The position numbers and the translations under genes were made by a program. Shown piece by piece: positions 11,522 through 21,291 of a stretch of DNA of 64,000 nucleotides. A model generated the notes under the pieces. It was given only the letters and a program-made list of their open reading frames with translations, was not told the origin of the DNA and searched no databases. Origin of the DNA: Metarhizium brunneum (Eukaryota; Ascomycota; Sordariomycetes; Hypocreales; Clavicipitaceae); NCBI RefSeq assembly GCF_013426205.1, contig NC_089425.1:372001-436000 (forward strand). Direction: 5' to 3'. Every line of letters starts with the position of its first letter. Position 1 is the first letter of the stretch.

Positions 11522-12622
11522 CTAAATATACTCTGCAAGAACCTCCCTCAGCTGATCGACCGTCAGGTGCGCCAAACCCGGATTCGTCGCGCTTTCATCA
11601 CCTAGAGGCAGCAGAACCCTATCAATAACATGCACCGCTCCATTCATCGCACAGTGATCTTGAGAAGTGACCCTAGCAAACTGATTGACCAGCATAGAGA
11701 CGAGTCCTCTGAACCGATAAAAGGCCACAGTCACGCAAAAGGCTCCGCCTTGCCTATCGCTCGCCAGCGACGCAAAGGTATAACAAACCTTGCCTTTAAT
11801 CTTCCTCGGCACATGAGACGAGCCCCATCTCTCTTCCGTGTCGTTCTTCGGCCAGATTAAGTTGCAAAAGACGGTAACCTGAGGCAAGATGTGCAGCTTC
11901 AGCAGCGCAAGCATATAGGGACGGCCCTGTTCCGTCTTGGACAGGAAGTTCACGACGTCGCTGCCAAGCTCGTCAAAGGCCTCGTCAGAGGGCAGAACCA
12001 GGGTCTGTGCCTGCGTAGTCGAAATGAGCTCTTCATGGCTGAGCTGACGGATCGCCTCTGATGCAAAGCAAAGGTCTCGCCTGCCCTGCACGACAGAGTC
12101 GACTGATGGAGGTGGTGGACACGGCCGTTGAATGAGGTGAGCAATTCCGTTTCGTGCCACCATGTTGCTCTTGACGATGCGGTTGCATCTGTTGATCCAC
12201 CAGCCAGAGGAAGCAAATGAGGATTGAAGCACGGGTTTCCTGTTGGATGCTCCCGTCCTCAGTAATGTAGGCAGATTCGGCCAGTCTTTGAGAGCTGTCG
12301 TGCTGAGGTAGTGAGGGGAAATATGCATTGCCAGCATGTTTTCATGGCACTGCATCTTGTCGCTTTCGGTCCAGCCGGCGTCTACTGGGACGAAAACGGT
12401 GTATTCGCCATTTGTTGTGCTCTGCAACAGCGTGAGCAGGTCATGATGCTTCTTGAGGCGCTCCACGAAGTTGTTTGACGCGGGTTCCGACTCGAGCAGC
12501 TCGAGGAGAGTCAGGTGGTCTCTAGAGTAGTCCATGGAGACTGTGGGAGCCTCCCCGTCCAGCCGGTTGTAAAGCCGTTCTAGCTCGTCGAGTTCCAGCG
12601 GTAATGTCGACTGCTGCTCCAT
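11522..12622 (-). CDS. FAS1 (fasciclin-like) domain protein
   Basis: A 366-residue intronless protein starting at ATG 12620-12622. The frame continues further upstream without a better ATG, and a TATA-like ATATATAT string at about 12680 lies just ahead of this start. Two FAS1-like units are visible: residues about 35-180 with YTVFVPVDAGW (family pattern TVFAPTDEAF) and about 195-366 with TLVLPSDEAFDEL and a final GAVHVIDRVLLP, the usual FAS1 end motif. FAS1 proteins mediate adhesion or matrix contact. Unlike secreted fungal members, this one shows no N-terminal signal peptide and no GPI-type tail, so it may be cytosolic or the true first exon may be missing. It lies upstream of the short-chain dehydrogenase in divergent orientation. 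Confidence 0.8.
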   Translation of the reverse strand: MEQQSTLPLELDELERLYNRLDGEAPTVSMDYSRDHLTLLELLESEPASNNFVERLKKHHDLLTLLQSTTNGEYTVFVPVDAGWTESDKMQCHENMLAMHISPHYLSTTALKDWPNLPTLLRTGASNRKPVLQSSFASSGWWINRCNRIVKSNMVARNGIAHLIQRPCPPPPSVDSVVQGRRDLCFASEAIRQLSHEELISTTQAQTLVLPSDEAFDELGSDVVNFLSKTEQGRPYMLALLKLHILPQVTVFCNLIWPKNDTEERWGSSHVPRKIKGKVCYTFASLASDRQGGAFCVTVAFYRFRGLVSMLVNQFARVTSQDHCAMNGAVHVIDRVLLPLGDESATNPGLAHLTVDQLREVLAEYI

Positions 12623-13500
12623 GATGCAAGACTCGTAGTAAAGAGTGGAATGAAAAGGTAGGCGGTTCAGGGTATTGATGATATATATTTGCTCCAATGG
12701 ACAAGGTCACTGAGTGGCTTTGAGCTGGCGAGTTGGTTGAACTGCTTGGTGCAGCACGCCTCATGCAGAACCAAAGGTAAGCCTTACTGGAAATGGCAAC
12801 TGCGACTTTTGTTGTCTGGTGTTTGCATCGAGCAGGGCAAATGTCATGGCATACCCAACAACAGGGGCGGCCTATCTCCAAGGCTGACCATCTCCAACAT
12901 GAGGCAGTGAAACCATAGTTGGGGCTGCGCGTAATATCATCATGGTAGTATGTTTAAAGGGTAAAATAAAGAAAGAAAGAAAAAGGGTTTTAAATAACTT
13001 ACATCAAGGGAGCAAAGGGCCTTCAAGCATGCCCGTTCGGGTTCCTCGGCTGTATGGTATATCTACGTCGATGCTGAACAAAGTGTGACAAAGCTGCTAT
13101 GTTGGCTGCAGTTACGACAAGTTAACGCAGGGATATTGCAGTCAATTGACATCAATTGATGCCTTTGGCCTCCATAGCCCCAACAACACCAGACATGCCG
13201 CATACATCATGACCTGCATATATGGGGCGAGGTGTGGGAACATTGAATACTCGCCGTTGCATGACCAGGGGACGCCTGGCAGCTCCGAGACTAGCCAGGC
13301 ATCGGCAAACTGTGGAAACATCAATTAAATTGACATTAATTAATAACTTGCCAAGGCCCCAGTTGAACACTCGACAGATGCTCCAACCAAGAACCCCCAA
13401 ACCAGCGCAGAGAAGCACCTCCCCGTCTCACAGAGGGCCCCGGAATCTCGTACCCTGTTCGCCATCACGCATCGACACTACACCTCCCCCCCATCGCCAA
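12623..13500. other. Divergent promoter region of FAS1 and SDR genes
   Basis: No gene seen. The region is the upstream DNA of both flanking genes. It includes an A/G-rich tract (about 12,960-12,990). The frame of the dehydrogenase stays open upstream to about 13,222, but that part lacks family resemblance and is treated as 5' untranslated. Confidence 0.5.
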
Positions 13501-14316
13501 ATGGACGTCCCCGGATTCGCACTCGTCACCGGAGCAGCGTCCGGCATCGGCAAAGCATGCGCCCGCGCCTTTGCCGTCGAGGGCGCCGCCGGGGTCGCCC
13601 TCCTCGACAGATCCGAGCAGGCCCTCCTAACAGCCAAGACAGAGGTTGCCGCAGAACTCGCAGCACGCCAGACAGACCGGCAATGCCACCTGTTGACGCT
13701 CGTCGTCGACGTCACCGATGAGGAGCAAGTGAGCAAGGCCGTCCAGGAGGCAGCCGCGGCGTTCGGCAGGCTCGACTACGTCGTCAACGCCGCGGGCGTG
13801 ACGGTCAGGCACGACGAGGGCGCCGCGTTTGCCGACACCAGCGACTGGGACCGCGTCATGGGCGTCAACCTCAACGGCAGCCTGTTCGTCCTCAGGGCCG
13901 CCGCGCAGATCATGCTCAAGCAGGAGCCGATACGGTCCGCCGTCGACGGCCGCCCGCTGCAGCGAGGCTCCATTGTCAATCTGGCGTCGGTCCTGGGCCT
14001 CGTCGCCGTACCGCGGTACGCGGCGTACACGGCGTCCAAGCATGCCGTCATTGGGCTCACTAAGTCGGCTTCGTTGGACTACGCCAAGGATGGGCTGCGC
14101 ATCAATGCCATGTGTCCGGGGTACACGGAGACGCCGATGGTGGCTACACCGGAACTCCAAAAGGCCGTCGAGGAGACTGTGCGCGCGTCGGTGCCGATGA
14201 ATCGCATGGGACAGCCGGGGGAGATTGCGGATGGCGTCTTGTTCCTTGCTGGTGGGAGAAGTTCGTTTATTACTGGCACGGCGCTCTTGACCGACGGGGG
14301 CTTGACGGCAAGGTGA
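13501..14316 (+). CDS. Short-chain dehydrogenase/reductase
   Basis: Classical SDR, 271 residues without introns, an NAD(P)(H)-dependent alcohol/ketone oxidoreductase. The Rossmann motif TGAASGIG is at residues 10-17, NAAG at 96-99, catalytic Ser at about 163 (NLASVLG), and YxxxK as YTASK at 176-180. The C-terminus has PGYTETPM and the FITGTALLTDGG ending typical of classical SDRs. An acidic residue at the end of the second beta strand (LLDRS, about residue 36) suggests NAD(H) preference. The ATG at 13501 is preferred because the dinucleotide fold begins six residues later; an upstream extension in frame adds only low-complexity sequence. It is GC-rich with strong third-position C/G. The next genes are an epoxide hydrolase and a flavin monooxygenase, so it may act on an oxygenated small molecule. 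Confidence 0.9.
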   Translation: MDVPGFALVTGAASGIGKACARAFAVEGAAGVALLDRSEQALLTAKTEVAAELAARQTDRQCHLLTLVVDVTDEEQVSKAVQEAAAAFGRLDYVVNAAGVTVRHDEGAAFADTSDWDRVMGVNLNGSLFVLRAAAQIMLKQEPIRSAVDGRPLQRGSIVNLASVLGLVAVPRYAAYTASKHAVIGLTKSASLDYAKDGLRINAMCPGYTETPMVATPELQKAVEETVRASVPMNRMGQPGEIADGVLFLAGGRSSFITGTALLTDGGLTAR

Positions 14317-14540
14317 TGCCCGTGGTTCTTTTCAGCCGTGCGACATGAGTTGGGCGGCGGTGGGATATGATCTGCAGGGTTTGCATCAGAATACATGATT
14401 GCGCATGTAATTTAAGCTGTAGAAAGTGAATTGTTTATAACATGTCCCTGTGGTATGCAATCTTCAGGTCCGCGACTCTTTCATACTCTTTTCCTGGCCA
14501 ACTTGTTCATCTCGCATCCCATCATATAGTTCGGTAACCC

Positions 14541-16010
14541 TCACTTTGCAGAGTCGTCTGCAGTCCAAGCCTTCTCGACATACGCCTCCACATCAGCGAG
14601 CAGTGCGCGTGGTTTCTCCATGGCCTGAATATCGTTAGTGCCTACTCACACACGAAGCCGTCGCCGTCAAAGTGTGCACTCACTGGAAAGTGGCCGCCCT
14701 GCGCATGTTGGTTGAACGACACCAGACGGCAGCTCAGATCCGCCCAAGTTTTGGGAACAGGGAAAATCTCCTTGGCGAAAAGGGAATAGCCGCACGGCTT
14801 TTCGACGTACGGAAGTTGCAGCGCCGTCATCTTGCTGACCTGGTCATCGACTCGTCAGCACTCATCAAATCTGTTCAGACAAGCTGGTACATACCACGCT
14901 GGTTCTCGCAATCTTTGGCTTGTCATGTGCGCCGGCCAACTACAAGACACAGTCAGCTTCCACTCGAATACTACCAGGACCAAGGGCACATACCCCGCGA
15001 CTATGATACATGGTTCGAGGAAATGTATCCGTCATCCAGTACAGCGTCACACTTTCCAGGATCTTGTCGAGCGGGAAATCGCCATCTGTCCACGCCAGGA
15101 ATTTCTCACCAATCCTATGCTCGCCGTTAGCAAGTGCTTACGATGCCAAAATTGTGCAAAAAGAAAAAAGGAGTATGCCTCACCAGCTAAGCAATGCCAA
15201 AGGACTAGCACTCAGTGCCAGTCCAACAGTCGCCGGGCGCTGCCCCTGCTGCAACATGAATCCGCTCGCAGTGTCAATATGCTCCAGCGCCCTTTGCAAC
15301 GCCTGCTTCTCGTCCTCGCTGCGTGGGGGGTTCTCATCCAGCGCCGGCGCGCCCATCATGTTGACATGCATCCCCTTGCACTCGGCGTACCGCAGCGCCA
15401 TGATCCTGCTCACAAAACTGCCCAGGTCGCCACCGTGGACCAAGTATCCAGACCCAAAGCCCAAGCCCATCATGAGGCTGTGCATCGCCCCGGCCGCCAG
15501 GTCGATGCCGTAATCTACATCCGGGGGCAGGCTGGAATAGGCGTACCCCGGCAGCGAGGGCACGACAACGTGGTACGGCAAGTCTGCCGGCGAGAATTTC
15601 TGCCTCAAGAGGTCCAGCATGTCGAAGAAGTCGCACACGGAGCCTGGCCATCCGTGGAACAGGGCGATGGGGACGGCGTGCGGGTTCTCGGAGAAGAGAG
15701 CCAGGAAGTGGACGTCGATGGTGTTGCCTTGGGGATCCTGGACCGACGTCTTGAAGTTGGGATACGAATTGATGCGGTCTTCGTGCTTGCGCCAGTCAAA
15801 GTCGTTTAGCCAGGTATTCTTGGCATTCTGGAGCCAGTCCCTCGTGATGCCGTATGTGTTTCCGGCGTGGGTGTTTTCGAAGACGGCGGGACCGACTGGC
15901 GAGAGCTGCAGCAGTGTTTTGAAGTGCTGCAGCTTTTCCTCGTCGACGTGTGCCTTGAAGGGCGTGATGGCGAGGGTCGCGCCGGCGGGAGGTTTTGCGT
16001 AGTCGGCCAT
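14541..16010 (-). CDS. Epoxide hydrolase (alpha/beta-hydrolase fold)
   Basis: Hydrolyses epoxides to vicinal diols. Five exons, 16010-15184, 15114-14994, 14939-14895, 14839-14684 and 14624-14541, join in phase to 410 residues, the usual size of the EHN-type family. The N-terminal EHN region (about 10-115) carries WxxxxFDWRKHE. The oxyanion motif HGWPG is at 119-123; the nucleophile elbow is GGDLG with Asp195 (family GGDWG). LAWTDGDFPLDKILESVTLYWMT spans the charge-relay and lid region, and QGGHFP supplies the catalytic His. The C-terminal exon (AMEKPRALLADVEAYVEKA) completes the family ending. All four introns are 53-69 bp with good GT/AG sites. It is convergent with the SDR, 224 bp away. Substrate is unknown; detoxification or polyketide/terpenoid tailoring are the usual roles. 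Confidence 0.92.
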
Positions 16011-17473
16011 GATGGAATCGTCCTGTTCTCTGCGAGAGGGATTTGAAGGAGTGAAGAACGCTGTGTATTCATGACAACGTAGGATAGCTCCCGGGCATTA
16101 TATATTTTTTGAAGCTTTCCACAACGCGCAGTGTACTACTGCTGATCAAAGTCATAGATACGTCTCGAAGTTTCCTGATAATTCTTGAACAATGACTAGC
16201 GCTTATATTCTGTTCCATGTACGTCTTGTGTCAGCATCGACATCAGGCAGCAGGGTGGGATCGCATTGACTTTGTTTCCTGCTTCAAGCTTGGCTCCGGC
16301 CCCAGCACGGCAATCAAATGGGAGGGAGGTGTGCCCAGTGAGAGAAGAAGCCGGCCTTGGTACATTGCGTATTCCGTCATTCGTCGTTTTATTGAGCAAA
16401 CGGTGGCTGGTTGAGATGATTTGAATGAGTCGGCATCCAAATCTGTTCAACGTTGTCAATGGGATAAAGTGGATCAACAGATTGCTGCCTGTTTTAACGA
16501 CTGCCAAAAGTGGAGGTCTCCAAATGCTATTTTTTCGTCGCACTTGAGATCTTCGGGTTTTCCTTGCAACACTGCCTGCGTGAGAATCTCTGCCGCACAA
16601 TCAACCTGCCGGGAGTTTACTTGGTTGCGACAACCCGCATACAAACTACGAATGTTGCAACTCTTGCCAATACCTGGTGTAGGATGCGACTCCTTTTGTA
16701 GGCTCGTACAGCGACTTACCTCGCAGTGACTTTTACACATTCCGATCTTGCTATTCAGTACTGATGGAGAAACCGTTGCACAGAGACAAAACAAGGCATC
16801 GGAAGGGTCGATTCCTACTGCCGAGTACGGAGTACCAGCTCCGAGGTGTGGAACAAGAAGGGGTGAACGATATACTACGTTTGCTGATAGAGTCACGCTG
16901 CGGCCCTGATACTATGCATGATTGGAAACGTCTGGCGGCATCGGTCCAAATGGCAATGGATGGACCGCGTGATCGATACGGGCAGCATGCCAACCAGCAT
17001 GCATTTCATTCTCACCCAGCGTAACATGGGCTGACAGGATATTCGATGCCTGTCTCGACACCTAAAACACAGGGTCTCGATATCACGTTCCATGAGAGGG
17101 TCTACCTTGATCCAGATAGTGTCCTCCTCCATCCTTCACCATGAATGGCTCGAAACAGACGAGGGCCCTCTGCAGAATGGAGGGGAAGTGGAGCTGAAGG
17201 GTTCTTCTAATCTTCACCGAAGGGGCAAGATGTCTTGATTCGTCGACGCCTCCGCTCGACATCTGCATTCCGACCAATTTGGTGGTGTCTTGGCTGGGGT
17301 TACACTGACGGCTCGGCTGATCAAAATAGCTGCAACCCTTTTTTTTTTTCGCATGTGCCAATGCGAGCGGCCGAGAACACGCCGGCAGCAGGCCGGCAAC
17401 AAAAATTTGTGTCGTACAAAATCTTTCTTTTTTTTCCTAATCCCAAACACTCTCGTGTCACGCCAGATAGACC
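16011..17473. other. Divergent intergenic region between epoxide hydrolase and monooxygenase
   Basis: No gene seen in 1.46 kb. A TATATA string at about 16,100 sits upstream of the epoxide hydrolase on the minus strand. One GTACGGAGTA motif is at 16825-16834. Two T-runs (17,337-17,350 and 17,422-17,435) precede the monooxygenase start, a pyrimidine-rich leader common in fungal promoters. Confidence 0.5.
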
Positions 17474-18979
17474 ATGGACGCCAAGTCGGAAGCCCCGTCC
17501 AACGGCTTGGACTTTGACGTAGTCATCATCGGAGCAGGCATCTCTGGCATCAACGCCGCATACCGCGTGCAGAATGAGGCGCCGGCGGGTACTTCGTACG
17601 TGATCCTGGAGAGCCGCGACGCCATCGGCGGGACGTGGAATCTCTGGCGATACCCAGGCATCAGGTCCGACTCGGACGTCTTCACCTTCAGCTTTGGCTG
17701 GAACCCCTGGCCGGGCAGGGAGTCGCTTGCCTCGGGGGAAAAGATCAAGCAGTACATGGTCGAGTCTGCGCAGCAGGCCGGCATCGACAAGCACATTCGC
17801 CACGGCCACAAGGTCGTCTCGGCGAACTGGAGCCCAGACGACAAGTGCTGGGAGGTCATGGCCCAGCAGCAAGGCGGCGGCGAGCATCACGACGGCAAGG
17901 CGACGCGGCCGCCGCAGCTCTTCCGGGGTCGGTTTGTCTTCCTCGGCACCGGGTACTACGACTACCAGGAGCCGCTTGCCTCGGCCATCCCCGGCATCGA
18001 CAACTTTGGCGGCAGGCTCATCAACCCGCAGCACTGGCCGCAGGACTACGACTACGCCAACAAGGAAATGGTCATTATTGGCAGCGGCGCGACGGCCATT
18101 TCCATCCTGCCCGCCGTCGCCAACAAGGTCAAGCACGTCACCATGCTCCAGCGCAGCCCGAGCTGGTACCTCACGCTGAACCAGTACGGCAGAATAGCCC
18201 GCCTGCTCGCCGTCATCTTCCCCGATCGAATGGCGCGCCGGCTGAACCGGTACCGCTGGCTGATCCAGACCCAGATCCTGCTGTTTGTGAGCAGAAACAT
18301 GCCCTTCGTCGCGGGAGGGTTGCTGCGCCTCCTCACTTCCCTCCAGCTCCCCAAGGACGCCGACTGGAAGAGGGACTTCCAGCCGCGGTACGGGCCGTGG
18401 GATCAAAGACTGTGCGTCGTCATGGACGGGGATCTCTTCGCCGCGCTCCGGTCGCGGCAGGCGAGTGTCGTGACGGACCACATCGACACCGTCGCCGAGG
18501 ACGGCATCGTTTTGAAGTCGGGCCAGGTGCTCAAGGCCGACGTCATTGTGGCCGCGACGGGCATCCGGCTCAAGTTTGGCGGCGGCATCCGGTTCTCCGT
18601 CAACGGCGCCCCCGTCGACCTGACCGACCGGTTCGCCTGGAAGCAGTGCATGCTGCAGGACGTGCCGAACCTCGTCTTCTCGTTTGGATATGCCGAGAAC
18701 TCGTGGACCCTGGGGGCCGACTGCGCCGCCACCGTCATGCTGCGCGTGATGAGGGAGCTGCAGCGGCAGAGGCTGACTTGGGCCGCGCCGCGGGTGGACG
18801 CGTCCGAGACCAAGACGATGGCGCCCAGGCCGTTGTGGAGGCTGACGTCGACGTACCTCGAGAACATGACGAGCGTGTTTCCCAAGGGGGGGACGGGCGA
18901 GTGGCGGCCTAGGTGGTATCCCTTTTTCGATCTTTGGGCCGCGAGCTGGGGAGGCATGAAGGGTCTGGCGATGGAGTAG
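17474..18979 (+). CDS. FAD-dependent monooxygenase, Baeyer-Villiger/FMO type
   Basis: A 501-residue intronless class B flavoprotein monooxygenase that would oxygenate ketones or heteroatoms using FAD and NADPH. FAD Rossmann motif GAGISG is at 20-25, followed by the GGTWNLWRYPGIRSDSD block (about 52-68) typical of the family. The second nucleotide-binding motif is GSGATA (203-208), and ATGIR is near the C-terminal third. The fingerprint FxGxxxHxxxWP reads FGGRLINPQHWP at 178-189: Asn184 replaces the His of canonical Baeyer-Villiger enzymes. Start chosen because the beta-alpha-beta fold begins at residue 14 and an ACC precedes the ATG. No signal peptide is visible. Codon use is GC-rich like the SDR. 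With the SDR and epoxide hydrolase it could form a small oxidative module. Confidence 0.9.
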   Translation: MDAKSEAPSNGLDFDVVIIGAGISGINAAYRVQNEAPAGTSYVILESRDAIGGTWNLWRYPGIRSDSDVFTFSFGWNPWPGRESLASGEKIKQYMVESAQQAGIDKHIRHGHKVVSANWSPDDKCWEVMAQQQGGGEHHDGKATRPPQLFRGRFVFLGTGYYDYQEPLASAIPGIDNFGGRLINPQHWPQDYDYANKEMVIIGSGATAISILPAVANKVKHVTMLQRSPSWYLTLNQYGRIARLLAVIFPDRMARRLNRYRWLIQTQILLFVSRNMPFVAGGLLRLLTSLQLPKDADWKRDFQPRYGPWDQRLCVVMDGDLFAALRSRQASVVTDHIDTVAEDGIVLKSGQVLKADVIVAATGIRLKFGGGIRFSVNGAPVDLTDRFAWKQCMLQDVPNLVFSFGYAENSWTLGADCAATVMLRVMRELQRQRLTWAAPRVDASETKTMAPRPLWRLTSTYLENMTSVFPKGGTGEWRPRWYPFFDLWAASWGGMKGLAME

Positions 18980-19553
18980 TTGGTCTGGTGGTGGTGAATG
19001 CCAAGTTTGTACGCCGTAATCGTGACTTGTTTAATGTTAGAAAGAGCCAGTTCTGGGGCACTTTCTGTCCACTTTGTGCATTTCGAAATGTCTCATGACC
19101 TTGTTTTGTCATCTATTCCGAATTCACCTCGTCCATGCTCGTGCCAACTACCGCATTTGTCTCGCCGAAATGGCCTCCACGCTTTTGGAGCCAGGCCGAC
19201 CCACCATCCACGTTGCTCGAGTTAGCGGAGTAGCCATTTTGACACAAGTTGCTTGATGAAACTCCATAAAGTCATTAATAATGGCGAGAACATGGAGACT
19301 AGGGTCTGAGGGCCCGTAGATCCGATGCACGGCCTCGACTAGCCAGCAGGTAGGCAACGCGGGCTCGTAGTTTATTTTGACCTGTGAAGAAGAGCCAATG
19401 TGCGGAGAGGGTGGCATTGGCAGTCAATAGTCTGGCGTACAAACCGACGCGGTATAAATACCACGGCTGCCATCTTGCGTCTTGCTGAGCGGGATTGATT
19501 CACACGCCCGAAAACATATACAACCCATACATATCCAGTCAGGAAATACCAAA
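18980..19553. other. Intergenic region with possible gene relic
   Basis: On the minus strand, 19148-19417 is open for 89 codons and contains WLVEAVHRIYGPSDPSLHVLA, which faintly resembles the helical end of fungal BTB/POZ proteins. It has no supporting context and is not called as a gene. The promoter of the DUF1349 gene lies at the right end. Confidence 0.3.
19453..19460 (+). promoter_or_regulatory. TATA box of the DUF1349 gene
   Basis: TATAAATA about 100 bp upstream of the ATG at 19554, in the expected position and orientation for a fungal core promoter. Confidence 0.5.
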
Positions 19554-20251
19554 ATGCACACGCCGCTTACTTTTGCAGCCGACGCCAACACCGACATCTG
19601 GAAGAAGCCTCCCGCGCATGACGTCTTTACAGGTAAAACCACACACCTCACCTCACCTCACACAATGTTCATCACCAGACCACGCGCAACTTGTTCATTT
19701 GTAACTTTATCCAAATAAAAATAAAAATAAAAATAAAAAAAAACTAATTCGCCGCAGCCCCCTATCGCGTCCATTCCAAGGGCCCAACCCTCGGCTTCAA
19801 ATCCGCATGCATCACCTTCCTCGCCACATACACCCACCAGTTCGACCAGGCCGGCATCCTCTTCAAGTTCACCAACGGCGCCGACAGGAAATGGATCAAG
19901 TCGGGCATCGAGCTCTTCAACGACGCGCCTCGGCTGTCCACCGTCTGCACCGACAACTACTCCGACTGGAGCGTCTCAGACGCCCCCTGCGGCCACGAGG
20001 TCCGCAACGCCTCCCGCCCCGTCACCATCTCCGTCGAGCGCAGCGACGACGGGACCGGCACGACGCTGTGGGTGTACCACCTCGACCGGGACGGCGGCAA
20101 GACGCCCCTGAGGGAAATCACCTGGCCGTTTGGGACGGCCGCCGGCGACGGGTGGGAGGTCGAGGTCGCCGCCGCCATTGCGAGGCCCTCCAAGGACACG
20201 GCGGATAAGTTGGAGGCCACGTTTACCGAGTTTACCGTCAACTGGAACTGA
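19554..20251 (+). CDS. DUF1349 (concanavalin-like) protein
   Basis: Two exons, 19554-19632 and 19758-20251, give 190 residues. The sequence follows the DUF1349 family: an N-terminal PLTFAADANTDIWKKPP, a beta-rich body with ATYTHQFDQAGILFKFTNG, WIKSGIELFND, SVVCTDNYSDWS-like stretch, and the ending DGWEVEVAAAIARPS. The family has a jelly-roll/concanavalin-like fold and includes yeast Ygr proteins described as affecting enolase regulation; the biochemical activity is not established. No signal peptide is present. The 125-bp intron contains a pentanucleotide AAATA repeat (19713-19740) just before its acceptor. A TATA box lies upstream. Confidence 0.85.
19713..19740. repeat. AAATA microsatellite inside an intron
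   Basis: About five tandem AAATA/AAAAT units ending in an A-run directly before the GCCGCAG acceptor of the DUF1349 gene. Its length could vary among strains. Confidence 0.8.
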
Positions 20252-21291
20252 TGGGCTATTTTTACCGTGTCTGGTGCGTATTTGAGAACGAGTCTGGGCG
20301 GGAATACAAATATTATGATTTAAATGCAAACACATAAAGCAGCTCCTGTGCTGAATGGCATGAGATATTCCCAGCCTCAGACAGTGTCCGCGACTCAGTG
20401 TCAACGTCAGCTATTCAAGTACATGTTCAGTCAAGAGCCCCTTCATCAAAAAGTGCAACGGGCATCATTGTTCCATGGCCAAGCACAAACAATAGATGTG
20501 CCCGCATATTGACAGACAATCCCTCGAGTCCGTGACAGATAACCCTAACCCTATGCCTTCCTATCGTGTCCGTGTCCGTGCCCGCGTCATGATGAACCTT
20601 AAGCACGTGACTTCTGGTCGGCGGTAACCACGCCGCAGCGTCCCTTTGCCAGCTTGACCAGAGCGACTGAGCCAGCGACCATCTCGGCGAGCTTGTCCAG
20701 AATCCGTGCCGAGTAGCTCTGTCGCCAGCTTGCATTCGGCCGACCCCGAAATCAATCGTCAAGCAATGCATGTGCACAGCCGTCAACACAGCCGTCAACT
20801 TGATTGACAACCCCCGGCCGGCGCCCAAAATAATTTCGCCCTCGAGGGCGTTCGAATCCTCGAGGTCGGCGGTGACTCAGCAAGAGGCTTGACGCGACGC
20901 AAAACTCTGCCCGTGCCCATCCCCACTCGACCACCCCGTCCGCTGCGCCCACGACCAAAGTCGTCGCCCCATGCTCACCTTTTTTCTGCACTTTTCCTCG
21001 ACCAGACCCCATGCCATGCCATGCTGAACACATCGTCACAGTGCAGACTCGTCGACACGCACACAACGCCCGTCCCATGAGACCGTTGCCCGTTCGTGGC
21101 ATTGCTCCAGGTCAATCCGGTTGGAGAGGGCCAAGAATATTCATGTCTTATCCATAATAGTACTGTGTTACTGGGATAGAGTTTTTTTGTACATTTATTT
21201 GTCTTTTTTTTTCTTTGTCCGGTGGGGGGATCCGAAACTCCATATTCACCATCAAATTGTATTCGACATTTGCACACACCACATCAACCTC
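20252..21291. other. BRF1 upstream region with telomere-like repeat
   Basis: No gene seen in 1.04 kb. It contains two AACCCTA units at 20540-20554 and a perfect 12-bp palindrome GCCCTCGAGGGC at 20838-20849. Pyrimidine runs lie just upstream of the BRF1 start. The BRF1 frame stays open to about 21,121 without family resemblance, so this is treated as leader. Confidence 0.5.
20540..20554. repeat. Two telomere-type AACCCTA units (telobox-like)
   Basis: The string TAACCCTAACCCTAT contains two consecutive copies of the TTAGGG complement. Such teloboxes bind Tbf1/Myb-type factors in many eukaryotes and are found upstream of translation and ribosome-biogenesis genes. Here they lie about 740 bp upstream of BRF1. 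Confidence 0.6.
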
